Shown here: positions 36,736-46,004 of the stretch, in pieces | How the letters are laid out: each line of letters begins with the position of its first letter | Numbering within the stretch: the stretch's first letter is position 1 | Position numbers and translations under genes: made by a program | Notes under the pieces: generated by a model | Database searches by the model: none | Told to the model about the DNA's origin: nothing | Seen by the model: the letters and a program-made list of their open reading frames with translations, nothing else | Assembly (NCBI GenBank): GCA_900557405.1 | Contig: USSF01000007.1 | Coordinates: 1 to 50,938 of the forward strand | DNA: 50,938 bases | Origin: an uncultured Prevotella sp. | Lineage (GTDB): Bacteria > Bacteroidota > Bacteroidia > Bacteroidales > Bacteroidaceae | Direction: 5' to 3'

Positions 36736-36790
36736 GCCTTTATTATCCAATAAAAAATGTAGGTAAGGCTCGTCAAATCTTTTTTTTTAT

Positions 36791-36798
36791 TATATTTG
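36791..36798 (+). promoter_or_regulatory. Promoter -7 box of the regulator gene
   Basis: TATATTTG matches TAnnTTTG exactly. No clear TTG lies at the right distance. Its position favours the ATG at 36843 over 36813 as the regulator start. Confidence 0.5.
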
Positions 36799-36842
36799 CA
36801 TTGTCATTTTGAATGAAGGTGAATCAACTAAACAATGATATT

Positions 36843-39800
36843 ATGCAAAGATACAGATACTTTTATACCATACTCGCACTCTTATGCCTGCAACTGGTTG
36901 CCACGGCACAGCCGATATGCAAGGTGCGCACGTTCGGCACAGAGAACGGATTGCCGGCAAGCGTGATAAGCGGAATGACCCAGAGCACGGACAATCTCAT
37001 CTGGATAACCACATGGAACGGACTCTCATGCTATGACGGCTACCGCTTCACCACATTCCGCAACATTCCGGGACACGACTCGCAGCTCACCACGAACCAT
37101 CTGATAAGCGTGATGCCGGCCACCAACGGTAACCTCTGGACTACGGCATATACCGACGATGTGTATATGTTCGACAGCCATAAATGCCAGTATGTCAACG
37201 TATCGGCGCTCATCACGAAGAAATTCCTGAGCAAGTTCAGTCTGAGGAAAATCTATCCGCTCGCCAACGGTGACACGTGGGTGGTGGGGAAATACAACGA
37301 ACACTACCACATGGCAAAGGGGGACTCTGACAGCGACAGGGACATCCGGCAGTTCACCCTGCCGGGAACACTCAACAAGGTGGTGCTCGACGGATTCGGC
37401 GACGAATGGCTCTTCTGCGACCAGGGAGCCTTCGTATATACGGAAAAAGGGAACCCACGCCAGGTGACACGCCTTTGGGTGGACTTCGTGGAAAAGATCG
37501 GCAACACGTTGTGGCTCGTCACGGTAGACGGAAAGATCCTGCACATGAAGAGAGGAGGGAAACCCGCAGAAGTGAGGCTGGCCAACAAGGTGGACAAGGT
37601 GAAGGAAGTGAAGGTGATTAAGGGCAGGATGCTCGCATTGGCAACCGACCGCGGCGTGTTGGTGTATGACACGAAGACGGGGCATGACAGACTCTTGTCC
37701 GTGCAGTGGCCGGGCAATCCGCAGCCGATGGTGGACGTGATGTTTGCTGACTCACGCGAAAGGCTCTGGTGCTTCAACAGCGGAAAAGGTTTGACGATGA
37801 TAACGCCCGATATGCAGACCGTGCATCTCGCCGTGAAGACGGGCGGCGGAATGTTTACCTTGGCAGACAAGCCTCTGTTCCACGAAGACTCCCGCCATAC
37901 CGTGTGGATAGCATCAACGGGGGCCGTCTTCTCATATTACGACGAGGACAGGAAATCGCTTGTGGCGCAGCCGCTCGGCGTATCAGGCGTTTCGGGCGAA
38001 CTGATACCGCGCATGAAGAAAGGATTCTCCGACCATCAGGGAAACCTCTGGCTCATATATCCGCACAATCTCTCGCTCGTAAGCTTCAGCTATTCGAATA
38101 TCATGCAGATAGACCTCGGCACGAAACGCGACACCCGTTCGGTGATGCAAGACCATGAGGGGAATATACTGATGGGCACCGTGGACGGCGATATAGTCAA
38201 ATATTCCCCCGATGGGAAACTCATAGGCTATCTTGCGCCGTCGGGAAAATGGCAGACGGCAAAGACCACCTTTGCCTATCATATTTACTCCCTGTATGAG
38301 GACAAGAAGAACCGACTGTGGATAGGCACCAAGGGCGAAGGACTTTATTGCGTGGCCGACGGCAGGGTGGTAAACCTGCGTCATGATGAAACGAACGCAT
38401 ACACGATGAATAGCAACGAACTGTATGACGTGAAGGAGGACACACACGGGCGTCTGCTCATTGCTACATTCCTCGGCGGACTGAATATCTCCATGCAGAG
38501 CATATATTCATGCGGTGATATAGAGAAGCTCAGATTCCTGCATTGCAACAACCAATTGAAAGGTTATGTGGGTGATGTGTTCAATAAGGTCAGGCGTATA
38601 GAGGTGCTGCCTGACGGCACCGTGATTCTCTCCACAACTCAGGGACTGATAACATACCGTGACAGCTACACGTATCCGGACAGGATACGCTTCTACGTGT
38701 CGCGGCATACGGCAGACGAGAACTCGCTCTATACCAGTGAGGTGATGCAGACCAAGGTAGCTCCCGACGGCAAACTGTATGTGGCTACGCTCGGCGGCGG
38801 ACTTCAATGTGCAGATGCAGGGAATCTTCTGCATGACGACCTGCGTTTCAAGCCAGTGGAGGACAATGACGGGAATGCCGTCACACAGATATACAGCAAC
38901 GGCACGATACAGGGCCTGCTAACCGACAACCAGGGTGACCTGTGGGTTATCGGTGAGAGCCGCATAGCATGTATCGGCAAGTCGGGACTCAAGGAATACG
39001 GTGCAGACGAGATTGGCGGAGTGAATATATCGGAGGGTATGCCCTCGCATTCGGCCAAGACCGACCGCATAGTCATCCCCACCGAGGGCGGGGCGATATC
39101 CTTCCTGCCCAAGCGGATGGACAGAAGCAGCTATGCACCGAACATAGTGTTTACGTCGATAAGATACATGGACCGCGACAACGAACAGCCTATCCTCAAT
39201 ACGCCGAAGCTGAATGTTGACGTGGACCATCGTTCGTTTACGCTCTTCTTCTCTGCCCTCGATTACAGTTCCCACTCTTCGGTATCGGCAGAGAGCGAGA
39301 ATTGTGGCATACGCTATGCCTACAGGGTGGACGACGAGAAGTGGGTTTATGTGCATCCGGGCAGCAACAGTGCGTCGTTCAACCATTTCCCTGCCGGCAC
39401 GCATACAGTCAGCGTGCGCAGCACCAACGGCGACGGCGTGTGGATAGACAATGAGCGCCAGCTCGTGATCCATGCCGAGCCGACCTTTGCGGAGAGTTGG
39501 TGGGGCAGGGTGCTGATTACCGTATTTGTACTGACCATCGTGTATTTCGGAATCAGAACCTATATGAAGCGCCGGGCGGAGCAGATAACCGAGGAAGCTA
39601 CGGAGAAGGCGGATGCCGGCAAGGTGCGCTATATGTTGCGCAAGCCGGAAATAGTGGATGAGGACAAGGAGTTCATGAACAAGCTCCTTGCATACATCGA
39701 GGAGCATATCGGGGATGTGAACCTGAAGGTGGACGATATGGCCGTGGCGCTCAGCATGGGGCGCAGCACGTTCTATTCAAGGCTGAAGCAGATTGCCGAC

Positions 39801-40025
39801 ATGTCGCCGAATGATTTCCTGCGCCACATCAGAATGAAGCGTGCCGAAGACCTCGTGGAAGAGAGTACTATGACATTCTCGCAGATTGCCTACGCCGTAG
39901 GCTTCGCCGACCCTAAGTATTTCGGCAAATGCTTCAAGAAGCATACCGGCATGTCGCCCTCTGAATACAGGAAGAGTCTGCAGGGCGAGGAGAGCCATGA
40001 AGTGGATGAGGTTGAGTCCGAATAA
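36843..40025 (+). CDS. Transmembrane AraC-family regulator with periplasmic beta-propeller (HTCS-like, no kinase)
   Basis: A 1060-aa single-pass inner-membrane protein. The signal peptide begins MQRYRYFYTILALL. A long periplasmic region (about 25-780) has Reg_prop-type repeats (GLPASVISGM, DNLIWITTWNGL, NRLWIGTKGEGLY, GDLWVIGESRI). A Y_Y_Y-type domain follows (about 780-880; SFTLFFSALDYSS, IRYAYRVDDEKW). One membrane helix lies at about 888-908, then an AraC DNA-binding domain (about 960-1050; DMAVALSMGRSTFYSRL and FSQIAYAVGFADPKYFGKCFKKH). Hybrid two-component sensors share the outside half, but no kinase or receiver is present between helix and HTH. It probably senses a glycan and activates the upstream GH3 gene. 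Confidence 0.9.
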   Translation: MQRYRYFYTILALLCLQLVATAQPICKVRTFGTENGLPASVISGMTQSTDNLIWITTWNGLSCYDGYRFTTFRNIPGHDSQLTTNHLISVMPATNGNLWTTAYTDDVYMFDSHKCQYVNVSALITKKFLSKFSLRKIYPLANGDTWVVGKYNEHYHMAKGDSDSDRDIRQFTLPGTLNKVVLDGFGDEWLFCDQGAFVYTEKGNPRQVTRLWVDFVEKIGNTLWLVTVDGKILHMKRGGKPAEVRLANKVDKVKEVKVIKGRMLALATDRGVLVYDTKTGHDRLLSVQWPGNPQPMVDVMFADSRERLWCFNSGKGLTMITPDMQTVHLAVKTGGGMFTLADKPLFHEDSRHTVWIASTGAVFSYYDEDRKSLVAQPLGVSGVSGELIPRMKKGFSDHQGNLWLIYPHNLSLVSFSYSNIMQIDLGTKRDTRSVMQDHEGNILMGTVDGDIVKYSPDGKLIGYLAPSGKWQTAKTTFAYHIYSLYEDKKNRLWIGTKGEGLYCVADGRVVNLRHDETNAYTMNSNELYDVKEDTHGRLLIATFLGGLNISMQSIYSCGDIEKLRFLHCNNQLKGYVGDVFNKVRRIEVLPDGTVILSTTQGLITYRDSYTYPDRIRFYVSRHTADENSLYTSEVMQTKVAPDGKLYVATLGGGLQCADAGNLLHDDLRFKPVEDNDGNAVTQIYSNGTIQGLLTDNQGDLWVIGESRIACIGKSGLKEYGADEIGGVNISEGMPSHSAKTDRIVIPTEGGAISFLPKRMDRSSYAPNIVFTSIRYMDRDNEQPILNTPKLNVDVDHRSFTLFFSALDYSSHSSVSAESENCGIRYAYRVDDEKWVYVHPGSNSASFNHFPAGTHTVSVRSTNGDGVWIDNERQLVIHAEPTFAESWWGRVLITVFVLTIVYFGIRTYMKRRAEQITEEATEKADAGKVRYMLRKPEIVDEDKEFMNKLLAYIEEHIGDVNLKVDDMAVALSMGRSTFYSRLKQIADMSPNDFLRHIRMKRAEDLVEESTMTFSQIAYAVGFADPKYFGKCFKKHTGMSPSEYRKSLQGEESHEVDEVESE

Positions 40026-40100
40026 TTGTGAAGTCTGTCTGTGGCATAGAGTCAGGATGATGAGGCTGTGGGGATGACATGGCTGTAAGACTTATTTCAA

Positions 40101-40129
40101 TCGTAACCCGGTTGTAACATGTTTGTCAT
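40101..40129 (+). promoter_or_regulatory. Candidate Pho box (three 11-bp-spaced repeats)
   Basis: TCGTAAC (40101-40107), TTGTAAC (40112-40118) and TTGTCAT (40123-40129) repeat every 11 bp, like PhoB half-sites (CTGTCAT-type, 7 bp plus 4-bp spacer). The last half-site ends 10 bp before the -7 box TACCTTTG, the position of Pho boxes in activated promoters, and takes the place of a -33 element. Confidence 0.55.
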
Positions 40130-40139
40130 AAAGCCCGGC

Positions 40140-40147
40140 TACCTTTG
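40140..40147 (+). promoter_or_regulatory. Promoter -7 box of the porin gene
   Basis: TACCTTTG, followed by CAG, matches the consensus. There is no TTG at 19-21 bp; the candidate Pho box fills that place. Confidence 0.65.
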
Positions 40148-40173
40148 CAGCATAATTCAACGAAACAGATTCT

Positions 40174-41217
40174 ATGACACTGAAGATGAACAGAAGATTG
40201 GCGTTTGCCATGATGTGTGCAGCCGTAATGCCGGTAATGGCACAGACGGCAAGTGATGATGAGGAAAAGATAGACCTCACCCCGGAGATACACGGTACGG
40301 TGAGAGGAAAATACGAATTCCAGACCGAAGAGGGCGAGGGTCGCTTTGAAGTGAGAAACGCCCGCTTGAGCGTTACGGGTAGAGTGGCGAAGGCTGTGGA
40401 GTATAAAGCCGAGATAGACCTATGCGACGAGGGACAGATCAAGATGCTCGATGCCTATACACGCATCAAGCCGGCTTCGGGCCTCTCGTTCACAATCGGT
40501 CAGATGCGAGTGCCGTTCACTATCGATGCCCATCGTTCTCCGCACCAGCAGTATTTTGCCAACCGTTCTTTCATCGCCAAGCAGGTTGGTAACGTGCGCG
40601 ACGTCGGTGCCACCCTCGGCTACAGTTTCAATGCCGGTATACCTGTAATCCTTGAGGCTGGACTGTTCAATGGTTCCGGACTGACAAACCAGAAGGATTA
40701 TTGGACAAAGAAGGTGAATTTCTCCGCCAAGGCGCAGATGTTCTTCCCGCAGGGCTTCAATCTGACGCTGAGCGCCCAGAAGATAAGTCCCAACCAGAAC
40801 GACATAATGATGTATGATGCCGGAATGTATTGGCAGAAATACGGTTGGCACATCGAGGCGGAGTATCTCTACAAGCATTACTCGCATGATGCCTTCAAGG
40901 CGGTACATTCTTTTGATGGTTTCATCAACTACGACATTGCCCTGAAGAACAAGAACTGTCTGATAAAGAAAATCTCTCCCCTCGTGCGCTATGACTTCAT
41001 GACCAACCATAGCGACGGCTCGCTGACGGAGGACGGCAAACTGAAACTCACAGACTATAAGCGCTCGCGTGTCACCGGCGGCGTAACCTTCAGTCTTGCC
41101 AAACCTTTCGTTTCGGATATCCGCCTGAACTACGAGAAGTATTTCTATGGCAAGAACGGCATCGCCAAGCCTTCGGAGAAAGACAAGATTGTGCTTGAGG
41201 TGATGACGAGATTCTAA
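40174..41217 (+). CDS. Phosphate-selective porin (OprO/OprP type)
   Basis: A 347-aa outer-membrane beta-barrel of the Porin_O_P family. Signal peptide to about residue 24 (VMPVMAQ), then alternating beta strands such as GTVRGKYEFQTE, RVAKAVEYKAEIDL and TIGQMRVPFTIDAHRS, ending with a C-terminal Phe (VMTRF), typical of barrels. Two starts are possible: 40174 (MTLKMNRR) and 40186 (MNRRLAFAMM). A Pho-box-like element upstream supports phosphate-limited expression. No other phosphate genes are adjacent. Phosphate or polyphosphate specificity is a family inference. Confidence 0.87.
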   Translation: MTLKMNRRLAFAMMCAAVMPVMAQTASDDEEKIDLTPEIHGTVRGKYEFQTEEGEGRFEVRNARLSVTGRVAKAVEYKAEIDLCDEGQIKMLDAYTRIKPASGLSFTIGQMRVPFTIDAHRSPHQQYFANRSFIAKQVGNVRDVGATLGYSFNAGIPVILEAGLFNGSGLTNQKDYWTKKVNFSAKAQMFFPQGFNLTLSAQKISPNQNDIMMYDAGMYWQKYGWHIEAEYLYKHYSHDAFKAVHSFDGFINYDIALKNKNCLIKKISPLVRYDFMTNHSDGSLTEDGKLKLTDYKRSRVTGGVTFSLAKPFVSDIRLNYEKYFYGKNGIAKPSEKDKIVLEVMTRF

Positions 41218-41253
41218 GCGTGAACTGATGGCTTGATTCCAAGCGCCCTTTTC

Positions 41254-41302
41254 CTCTGCCTCAAGTTAGCAGCCTCTCTTCGTCTGCTAACTTGAGGCAG
41301 AG
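41254..41302. terminator. Long perfect inverted repeat, bidirectional terminator
   Basis: A 19-bp perfect inverted repeat, CTCTGCCTCAAGTTAGCAG (41254-41272) and CTGCTAACTTGAGGCAGAG (41284-41302), with an 11-nt loop. It sits between the convergent porin and uvrA genes. The AT-rich sequence TAATATTT follows on the plus strand. Confidence 0.75.
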
Positions 41303-41378
41303 TAATATTTATAGTTAAAAAAGCTGCTTGTTTGAGGAAAAAGAAGTAATTTTGTCAGTGTAAACAAATTGAAAAAAC

Positions 41379-41635
41379 GGTACCAGAAAAGTGCAGCACC
41401 CTGGTACCAAAGGTGCAGCATAGGTATACTCGCAGTATATCATAGCTATACTCCTGATAAACCGTTGCTTCACCGGAACCATCTGCCCCTTCCGTGACAA
41501 GCAGGATGCTTTCTGCCGGAAAAGTGAGGGTAAGTGTGAGAGTAAATCATTTACCCTCACACTTACCCTCACCATTGAAACCCCGATAAACAGGGCGTTT
41601 TATCAGGAAAGTGAGGGTGTGAGGGTAAAAAAAGA
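41379..41635. repeat. Cluster of nested inverted and direct repeats
   Basis: Contains GGTACCAG (41379-41386) with CTGGTACC (41401-41408). GTGCAGCA occurs twice. A 23-bp hairpin with one mismatch and a 3-nt loop lies at 41524-41572 (GTGAGGGTAAGTGTGAG arm). CCTGATAAA (about 41452) pairs with TTTTATCAGG (about 41599). GTGAGGGTGTGAGGGT near 41612 repeats the hairpin motif. There is no reading frame. It may be a REP-type or other repetitive element. Confidence 0.65.
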
Positions 41636-41702
41636 AAAAAACTTTTTTATTTAAAAATGTGAGTTTTATAAAGTTTTTTTTCTTGCTTGTGCCGTTTTGT
41701 TT

Positions 41703-44531
41703 TTATCTTTCCAGCTCTTCCTTGATAAACCTTGCGGTGAATCCTTTGCCGCTGGCTGCTACTTCTTCGGGTGTGCCCGTGACCATCACCTGACCGCCGG
41801 CACGACCGCCTTCCGGTCCCATGTCGATGATGTAGTCGGCAAGCTTTATTACGTCGAGGTTGTGCTCGATGATGAGCACGGTGTTTCCTTTGTCAACGAG
41901 TTTCTCGAGCACGTTCATCAATATGCGTATGTCCTCGAAGTGCAGCCCCGTGGTCGGTTCGTCGAGTATATACATCGTCTTGCCCGTGTCGCGCTTGCTC
42001 AGTTCCGTGGCGAGCTTCATGCGCTGGCATTCGCCGCCGGATAGGGTGGTGGATGGCTGTCCGAGCTTGATGTAACCCAGACCGACATCCTGTATCGTCT
42101 TTATCTTGCGCAGTATGTCCGGCACGTTCTCAAAGAATTCCACTGCCTGGTTCACAGTCATGTCGAGCACGTCGGCAATGCTTTTTCCCTTGTATCTCAC
42201 CTCCAGTGTCTCCCTGTTGTAGCGCTTGCCGTGGCAAACTTCACACGGCACCATCACGTCCGGCAGGAAGTTCATCTCTATTGTCTTGTATCCGTTGCCG
42301 CCGCAAGCTTCGCAGCGTCCGCCCTTCACGTTGAAAGAGAAGCGTCCTGGCTTGTATCCGCGGATTTTGGCCTCGGGGAGATTGACGAACAGCGAACGGA
42401 TGTCGCTGAATACACCGGTGTATGTGGCAGGGTTGGAGCGTGGCGTCCTGCCGATTGGCGACTGGTCCACGTTCACCACTTTGTCGAGGTTTTCCATTCC
42501 CTCGATGCTTGCGTATGGCATCGGCTCCTTGAGCGAGCGGAAGAAGTGCTGGCTCAATATCGGTTGCAGTGTCTCGTTTATCAGAGTAGACTTTCCGCTG
42601 CCGCTCACGCCGGTCACGACGATGAGCTTGCCGAGCGGGAACTCCACGTCCACGTTCTTCAGGTTGTTGCCCGATGCCCCGTGAATCCAGATGCTCTTGC
42701 CGTTGCCCTTGCGGCGCTTTTCGGGCAGTTCGATGGTTTTCGTTCCGTTCAGATAGTCGCTCGTCATGGTGTGCTGCTTGAGCATCTGCTTCGGTGTGCC
42801 TTGGAACACCACGTTGCCGCCTTTCCTTCCCGCGCCGGGCCCGATGTCCACGATGTAGTCGGCATTGAGCATCATGTCGCGGTCGTGTTCCACCACGATT
42901 ACCGTGTTGCCCATGTCGCGCAGTTCCTTGAGTGAGCTTATCAGCCGTTCGTTGTCGCGCTGATGTAGTCCGATGCTCGGCTCGTCGAGGATATAGAGCA
43001 CGTTGACGAGCTGCGAACCGATCTGCGTGGCAAGTCTGATGCGCTGGCTCTCGCCGCCCGAGAGGGATATGGACTGGCGGTTGAGCGACAGGTAGTTTAG
43101 TCCTACGTCGAGTATGAATCTTATCCTTGAGCGGATTTCCTTCAGAATCTCCTCTGCAATGCGCCGCTGCTTCTTGTCGAGATGCTTCTCGGCTTCGTCG
43201 AGCCATTGGTAGAGGTCGCTGATGTCCATGTCGGCAACCTCGGCAATGTTCTTGTCCCACAGCTTGTATGACAGCGACTCCTTGTTGAGCCTGCCGCCAT
43301 GACATTCCGGACATTTCTTTATGCTCATGAACTGGTCTGCCCATTTCTGGGCTTCCTTGCTGTCGTCGTTTTCGATGGCCGATTGTATGTATTTCACCAC
43401 CCCGTCGTATTCCACGAAGTAGTCAGTGGAGGTGTGTACCACCTCTTTCCTTATCTTTATCTTCTCGATACGGCCGTAGAGGATATCGTTGATGGCATCC
43501 TCGGGAATATCCTTTATCGGAGTCTTCAGTGTGCATTCGTTCTCTTCGAGAATCGCCCCTATCTGCCAGAATATCATCTGGTTCTTGTATTTTCCGAGCG
43601 GCACGATGCCGCCCTCATGGATAGAGAGGTTGCTGTCGGGGATTATCTTCTCCAGGTCCACTTCGTTGATGAAGCCCAGTCCCTTGCATCGCGGACAGGC
43701 TCCTTCGGGCGAGTTGAACGAGAACTTGTTCGGGGCAGGGTCGCCGTAAGCGATGCCTGATGTGGGACACATCAGCCTCTTGCTGTAGTATTTCGCCTTT
43801 CCGCTGTCCTTGTCCATTATCATCAGCAGTCCTTCGCCCTGCCTCATTGCCGTCTCCACGCTCTTGCGCAGGCGCTCGTCGTCCTTGTCGCGCACCTGCA
43901 GCTTGTCTATCACCACTTCGATGTTGTGGTTCTTGTAGCGGTCGAGCTTCATCCCGCTCTCGATTTCCCTTATATCCTCGTCCACGCGGACATGCAGATA
44001 GCCTTTCTTCCGCAGGTTCTCGAAGAGGTCGCGGTAGTGGCCCTTCCTGTTTCTGATGAGCGGCGCCAGGATGAAGATTCTCTTTCCCGAATAGTCGGAG
44101 AGAATCATGTTGAGCACTTCCTCTTCGGTGTATTTCACCATCTTCTCGCCCGTCACGTAGCTGTATGCCGTTCCGGCGCGGGCGTAGAGCAGACGCAGGA
44201 AGTCGTATATCTCCGTTGTCGTGCCCACGGTAGACCTCGGGTTCTTGTTCGTCGTCTTCTGTTCGATGCTTATCACTGGGCTTAGTCCCGTAATCTTGTC
44301 TACGTCAGGGCGCTCCATGCCTCCGAGGAAATTCCGTGCATAGGCCGAGAATGTCTCGATGTATCTCCGTTGTCCTTCGGCAAAGATGGTGTCGAAGGCG
44401 AGTGATGATTTTCCCGAACCGCTCAGTCCGGTGATTACCGTCAGAGTGTTTCGCGGGATTTCCACATCGATGTTCTTGAGATTGTGCACTCGGGCACCCC
44501 AGACGTTTATTCTTTCGTCTTCCCGTTTCAT
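41703..44531 (-). CDS. uvrA: Excinuclease ABC subunit A
   Basis: DNA damage-recognition ATPase of nucleotide excision repair, 942 aa. The first ABC half has Walker [10 protein letters not shown] (35-43), zinc-coordinating CPTSG...CPRC segments and signature [12 protein letters not shown]. The second half has Walker [10 protein letters not shown], zinc finger CEACGGNG...CEVCHGKRY, signature [12 protein letters not shown] and Walker [12 protein letters not shown] start at [18 protein letters not shown] (44531). The frame runs open to 44708, but that stretch overlaps the upstream gene out of frame. The ATG overlaps the upstream gene's TGA by 4 bp (ATGA), implying translational coupling. Confidence 0.96.
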   Translation of the reverse strand: MKREDERINVWGARVHNLKNIDVEIPRNTLTVITGLSGSGKSSLAFDTIFAEGQRRYIETFSAYARNFLGGMERPDVDKITGLSPVISIEQKTTNKNPRSTVGTTTEIYDFLRLLYARAGTAYSYVTGEKMVKYTEEEVLNMILSDYSGKRIFILAPLIRNRKGHYRDLFENLRKKGYLHVRVDEDIREIESGMKLDRYKNHNIEVVIDKLQVRDKDDERLRKSVETAMRQGEGLLMIMDKDSGKAKYYSKRLMCPTSGIAYGDPAPNKFSFNSPEGACPRCKGLGFINEVDLEKIIPDSNLSIHEGGIVPLGKYKNQMIFWQIGAILEENECTLKTPIKDIPEDAINDILYGRIEKIKIRKEVVHTSTDYFVEYDGVVKYIQSAIENDDSKEAQKWADQFMSIKKCPECHGGRLNKESLSYKLWDKNIAEVADMDISDLYQWLDEAEKHLDKKQRRIAEEILKEIRSRIRFILDVGLNYLSLNRQSISLSGGESQRIRLATQIGSQLVNVLYILDEPSIGLHQRDNERLISSLKELRDMGNTVIVVEHDRDMMLNADYIVDIGPGAGRKGGNVVFQGTPKQMLKQHTMTSDYLNGTKTIELPEKRRKGNGKSIWIHGASGNNLKNVDVEFPLGKLIVVTGVSGSGKSTLINETLQPILSQHFFRSLKEPMPYASIEGMENLDKVVNVDQSPIGRTPRSNPATYTGVFSDIRSLFVNLPEAKIRGYKPGRFSFNVKGGRCEACGGNGYKTIEMNFLPDVMVPCEVCHGKRYNRETLEVRYKGKSIADVLDMTVNQAVEFFENVPDILRKIKTIQDVGLGYIKLGQPSTTLSGGECQRMKLATELSKRDTGKTMYILDEPTTGLHFEDIRILMNVLEKLVDKGNTVLIIEHNLDVIKLADYIIDMGPEGGRAGGQVMVTGTPEEVAASGKGFTARFIKEELER

Positions 44532-45259
44532 TGTGTGCCCCCTCCGTTGTTGGTAGATTCGGTGAATCCCCTGAGCAGGTTCACGTCGCGCTTGATGTTG
44601 TATGTCTTTCCGTCGGCGCCCTTGGCTTTCACGAGCACGAAGTATACACCCTGTGCCACGTCTTTGCCTTTGTATTTTCCGTCCCATCCGTCGGCGGGGT
44701 TGGTCCATTCAAAGAGTTTCTGCCCCCATCTGTTGAAGATGTAGGCATGGAATTCCACGAGCGACTGGTATCCGTCTTTCGCCTTGTATATGTCGTTTAT
44801 TCCGTCGCCGTTGGGTGAGAAGGCGTTGGGCATTTCCAGTTTGCTCTCGCTTATGGTGACGCGCAGCGGCGAAACCTCGCTCCAGTATTCCTGTCCGTAT
44901 TGTATCACGTCGTTGCCCTTCGTGAATGTGGCATATACCACAATGCTGTGGCTTCCCGCCTTGGTGAAGGTGTATTCCGTTTCCTCCTCGTATCTCGTGA
45001 GATACGGCTGCGTTTCGCCTTCCTTGGTGAAGCGCCATTCGTAAGTGGCGTTATAGTCGCCCACATTGCTTGGGTTCGCCTTGAATCTGCCCACGAGCGG
45101 GGCTTGCCCCGACATCTCGTTGCTTTCCGTCTCTTCCCCGTCCACGCTTGTGTATGTGGCCGTAGGGTTGATTGTCGGAACCTCGTCGTCGGTACCTGCC
45201 CATGCCATTGTAGCTGCGAGAACCATCGACAGTGATATTATCTTTCTGTATATTGTCAT
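44528..45259 (-). CDS. Secreted protein with CHU_C-type (T9SS type B) C-terminal domain
   Basis: A 243-aa protein with signal peptide (1-21, AWA). A PKD-like beta-sandwich segment spans about 50-135 ([24 protein letters not shown]). A C-terminal gliding-motility/CHU_C domain spans about 142-232, with [42 protein letters not shown] and [12 protein letters not shown]. This domain is the type B sorting signal for type IX secretion in Bacteroidota. A short, unusual tail ([12 protein letters not shown]) follows the domain. Its stop overlaps the uvrA start, an odd partnership that I attribute to local gene packing. Confidence 0.85.
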   Translation of the reverse strand: MTIYRKIISLSMVLAATMAWAGTDDEVPTINPTATYTSVDGEETESNEMSGQAPLVGRFKANPSNVGDYNATYEWRFTKEGETQPYLTRYEEETEYTFTKAGSHSIVVYATFTKGNDVIQYGQEYWSEVSPLRVTISESKLEMPNAFSPNGDGINDIYKAKDGYQSLVEFHAYIFNRWGQKLFEWTNPADGWDGKYKGKDVAQGVYFVLVKAKGADGKTYNIKRDVNLLRGFTESTNNGGGTQ

Positions 45260-45355
45260 TCTGAATAACTTTTTGTCTTATGCAAAGATGATGCAAATCG
45301 AATGCAGAACAACAAGCTTGCTTGATTGTTATGCTGAGATGCCGCTTATCTTATG

Positions 45356-45363
45356 CAAAGATA
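45356..45363 (-). promoter_or_regulatory. Promoter -7 box upstream of the CHU_C gene
   Basis: On the minus strand TATCTTTG (45363-45356), an exact match. The sequence CTTATGCAAAGAT around it recurs at 45277-45289, closer to the gene, where the -7 reads CATCTTTG. No clear TTG upstream. Confidence 0.4.
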
Positions 45364-45448
45364 GTCATTTTTCCGTAATGAATGGCGGATTTGCTTTTTT
45401 TTGCTTTTCCTTGGCCTCCTCTTGCCGTATTCCGTGCTGACAGGGCTG

Positions 45449-45967
45449 TCACCAGCCGAAAGCCTTCTTGTCTGCCAGCCATTTGCCTTGCGCCCTCAAC
45501 ACCTGCTCGATGATGTCGCGCCCCACTCCGTATCCGCCGTTGGCGCTGCTGATGTAGCGGCTGATGGACTTGATGTCGGGACAGGCGTCTGCCGGACAGC
45601 ACGGACAGCCGCAACGGCTCATCACCTCATAGTCGGGCACGTCGTCGCCCACGAAGATTATCTCGTCGTCGGCCATGCCGTATTCGGCGAGGAATTTCTC
45701 GTAGACCTTTATCTTCACGGAGCAAGCCGTAAACACGTCCTTCACTCCGAGCCTCTCGTATCTCACCCGTATGCTGTCCACATTTGCCCCGGTCATAATG
45801 GCGATATGCAGTCCCTGCTTCACGGCGAGCTGTATGGCGTAGCCGTCCTTGATGTTCACCGTGCGCATCGGTTCGCCGTTGGGGTGGAGGGTTATCGTAC
45901 TTGCGCTCAACACTCCGTCCACATCGAACGCTATGGCCTTGATTCTGGATAAATCGTAGTCTATCAT
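45449..45967 (-). CDS. kdsC: KDO-8-phosphate phosphatase (KdsC-type HAD)
   Basis: Hydrolyses 3-deoxy-D-manno-octulosonate 8-phosphate to KDO for lipid A core synthesis. The 172-aa capless HAD of the KdsC C0 type shows motif [11 protein letters not shown] (14-23), motif [14 protein letters not shown], motif III lysine in the VKIKVYEKF region, and motif [14 protein letters not shown]. The tetramerising C-terminal [14 protein letters not shown] is also present. It lies 37 bp after the DUF2520 gene. Confidence 0.92.
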   Translation of the reverse strand: MIDYDLSRIKAIAFDVDGVLSASTITLHPNGEPMRTVNIKDGYAIQLAVKQGLHIAIMTGANVDSIRVRYERLGVKDVFTACSVKIKVYEKFLAEYGMADDEIIFVGDDVPDYEVMSRCGCPCCPADACPDIKSISRYISSANGGYGVGRDIIEQVLRAQGKWLADKKAFGW

Positions 45968-46004
45968 GTCTTTTCTTTTTTAGGAAAATAGGAATTACTT
46001 TGCC

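Noticed and set aside
44531..44708. N-terminal extension of uvrA by 59 residues
   Set aside because: Arg/Gln-rich, overlaps the CHU_C gene out of frame, and the canonical UvrA start is at 44531.
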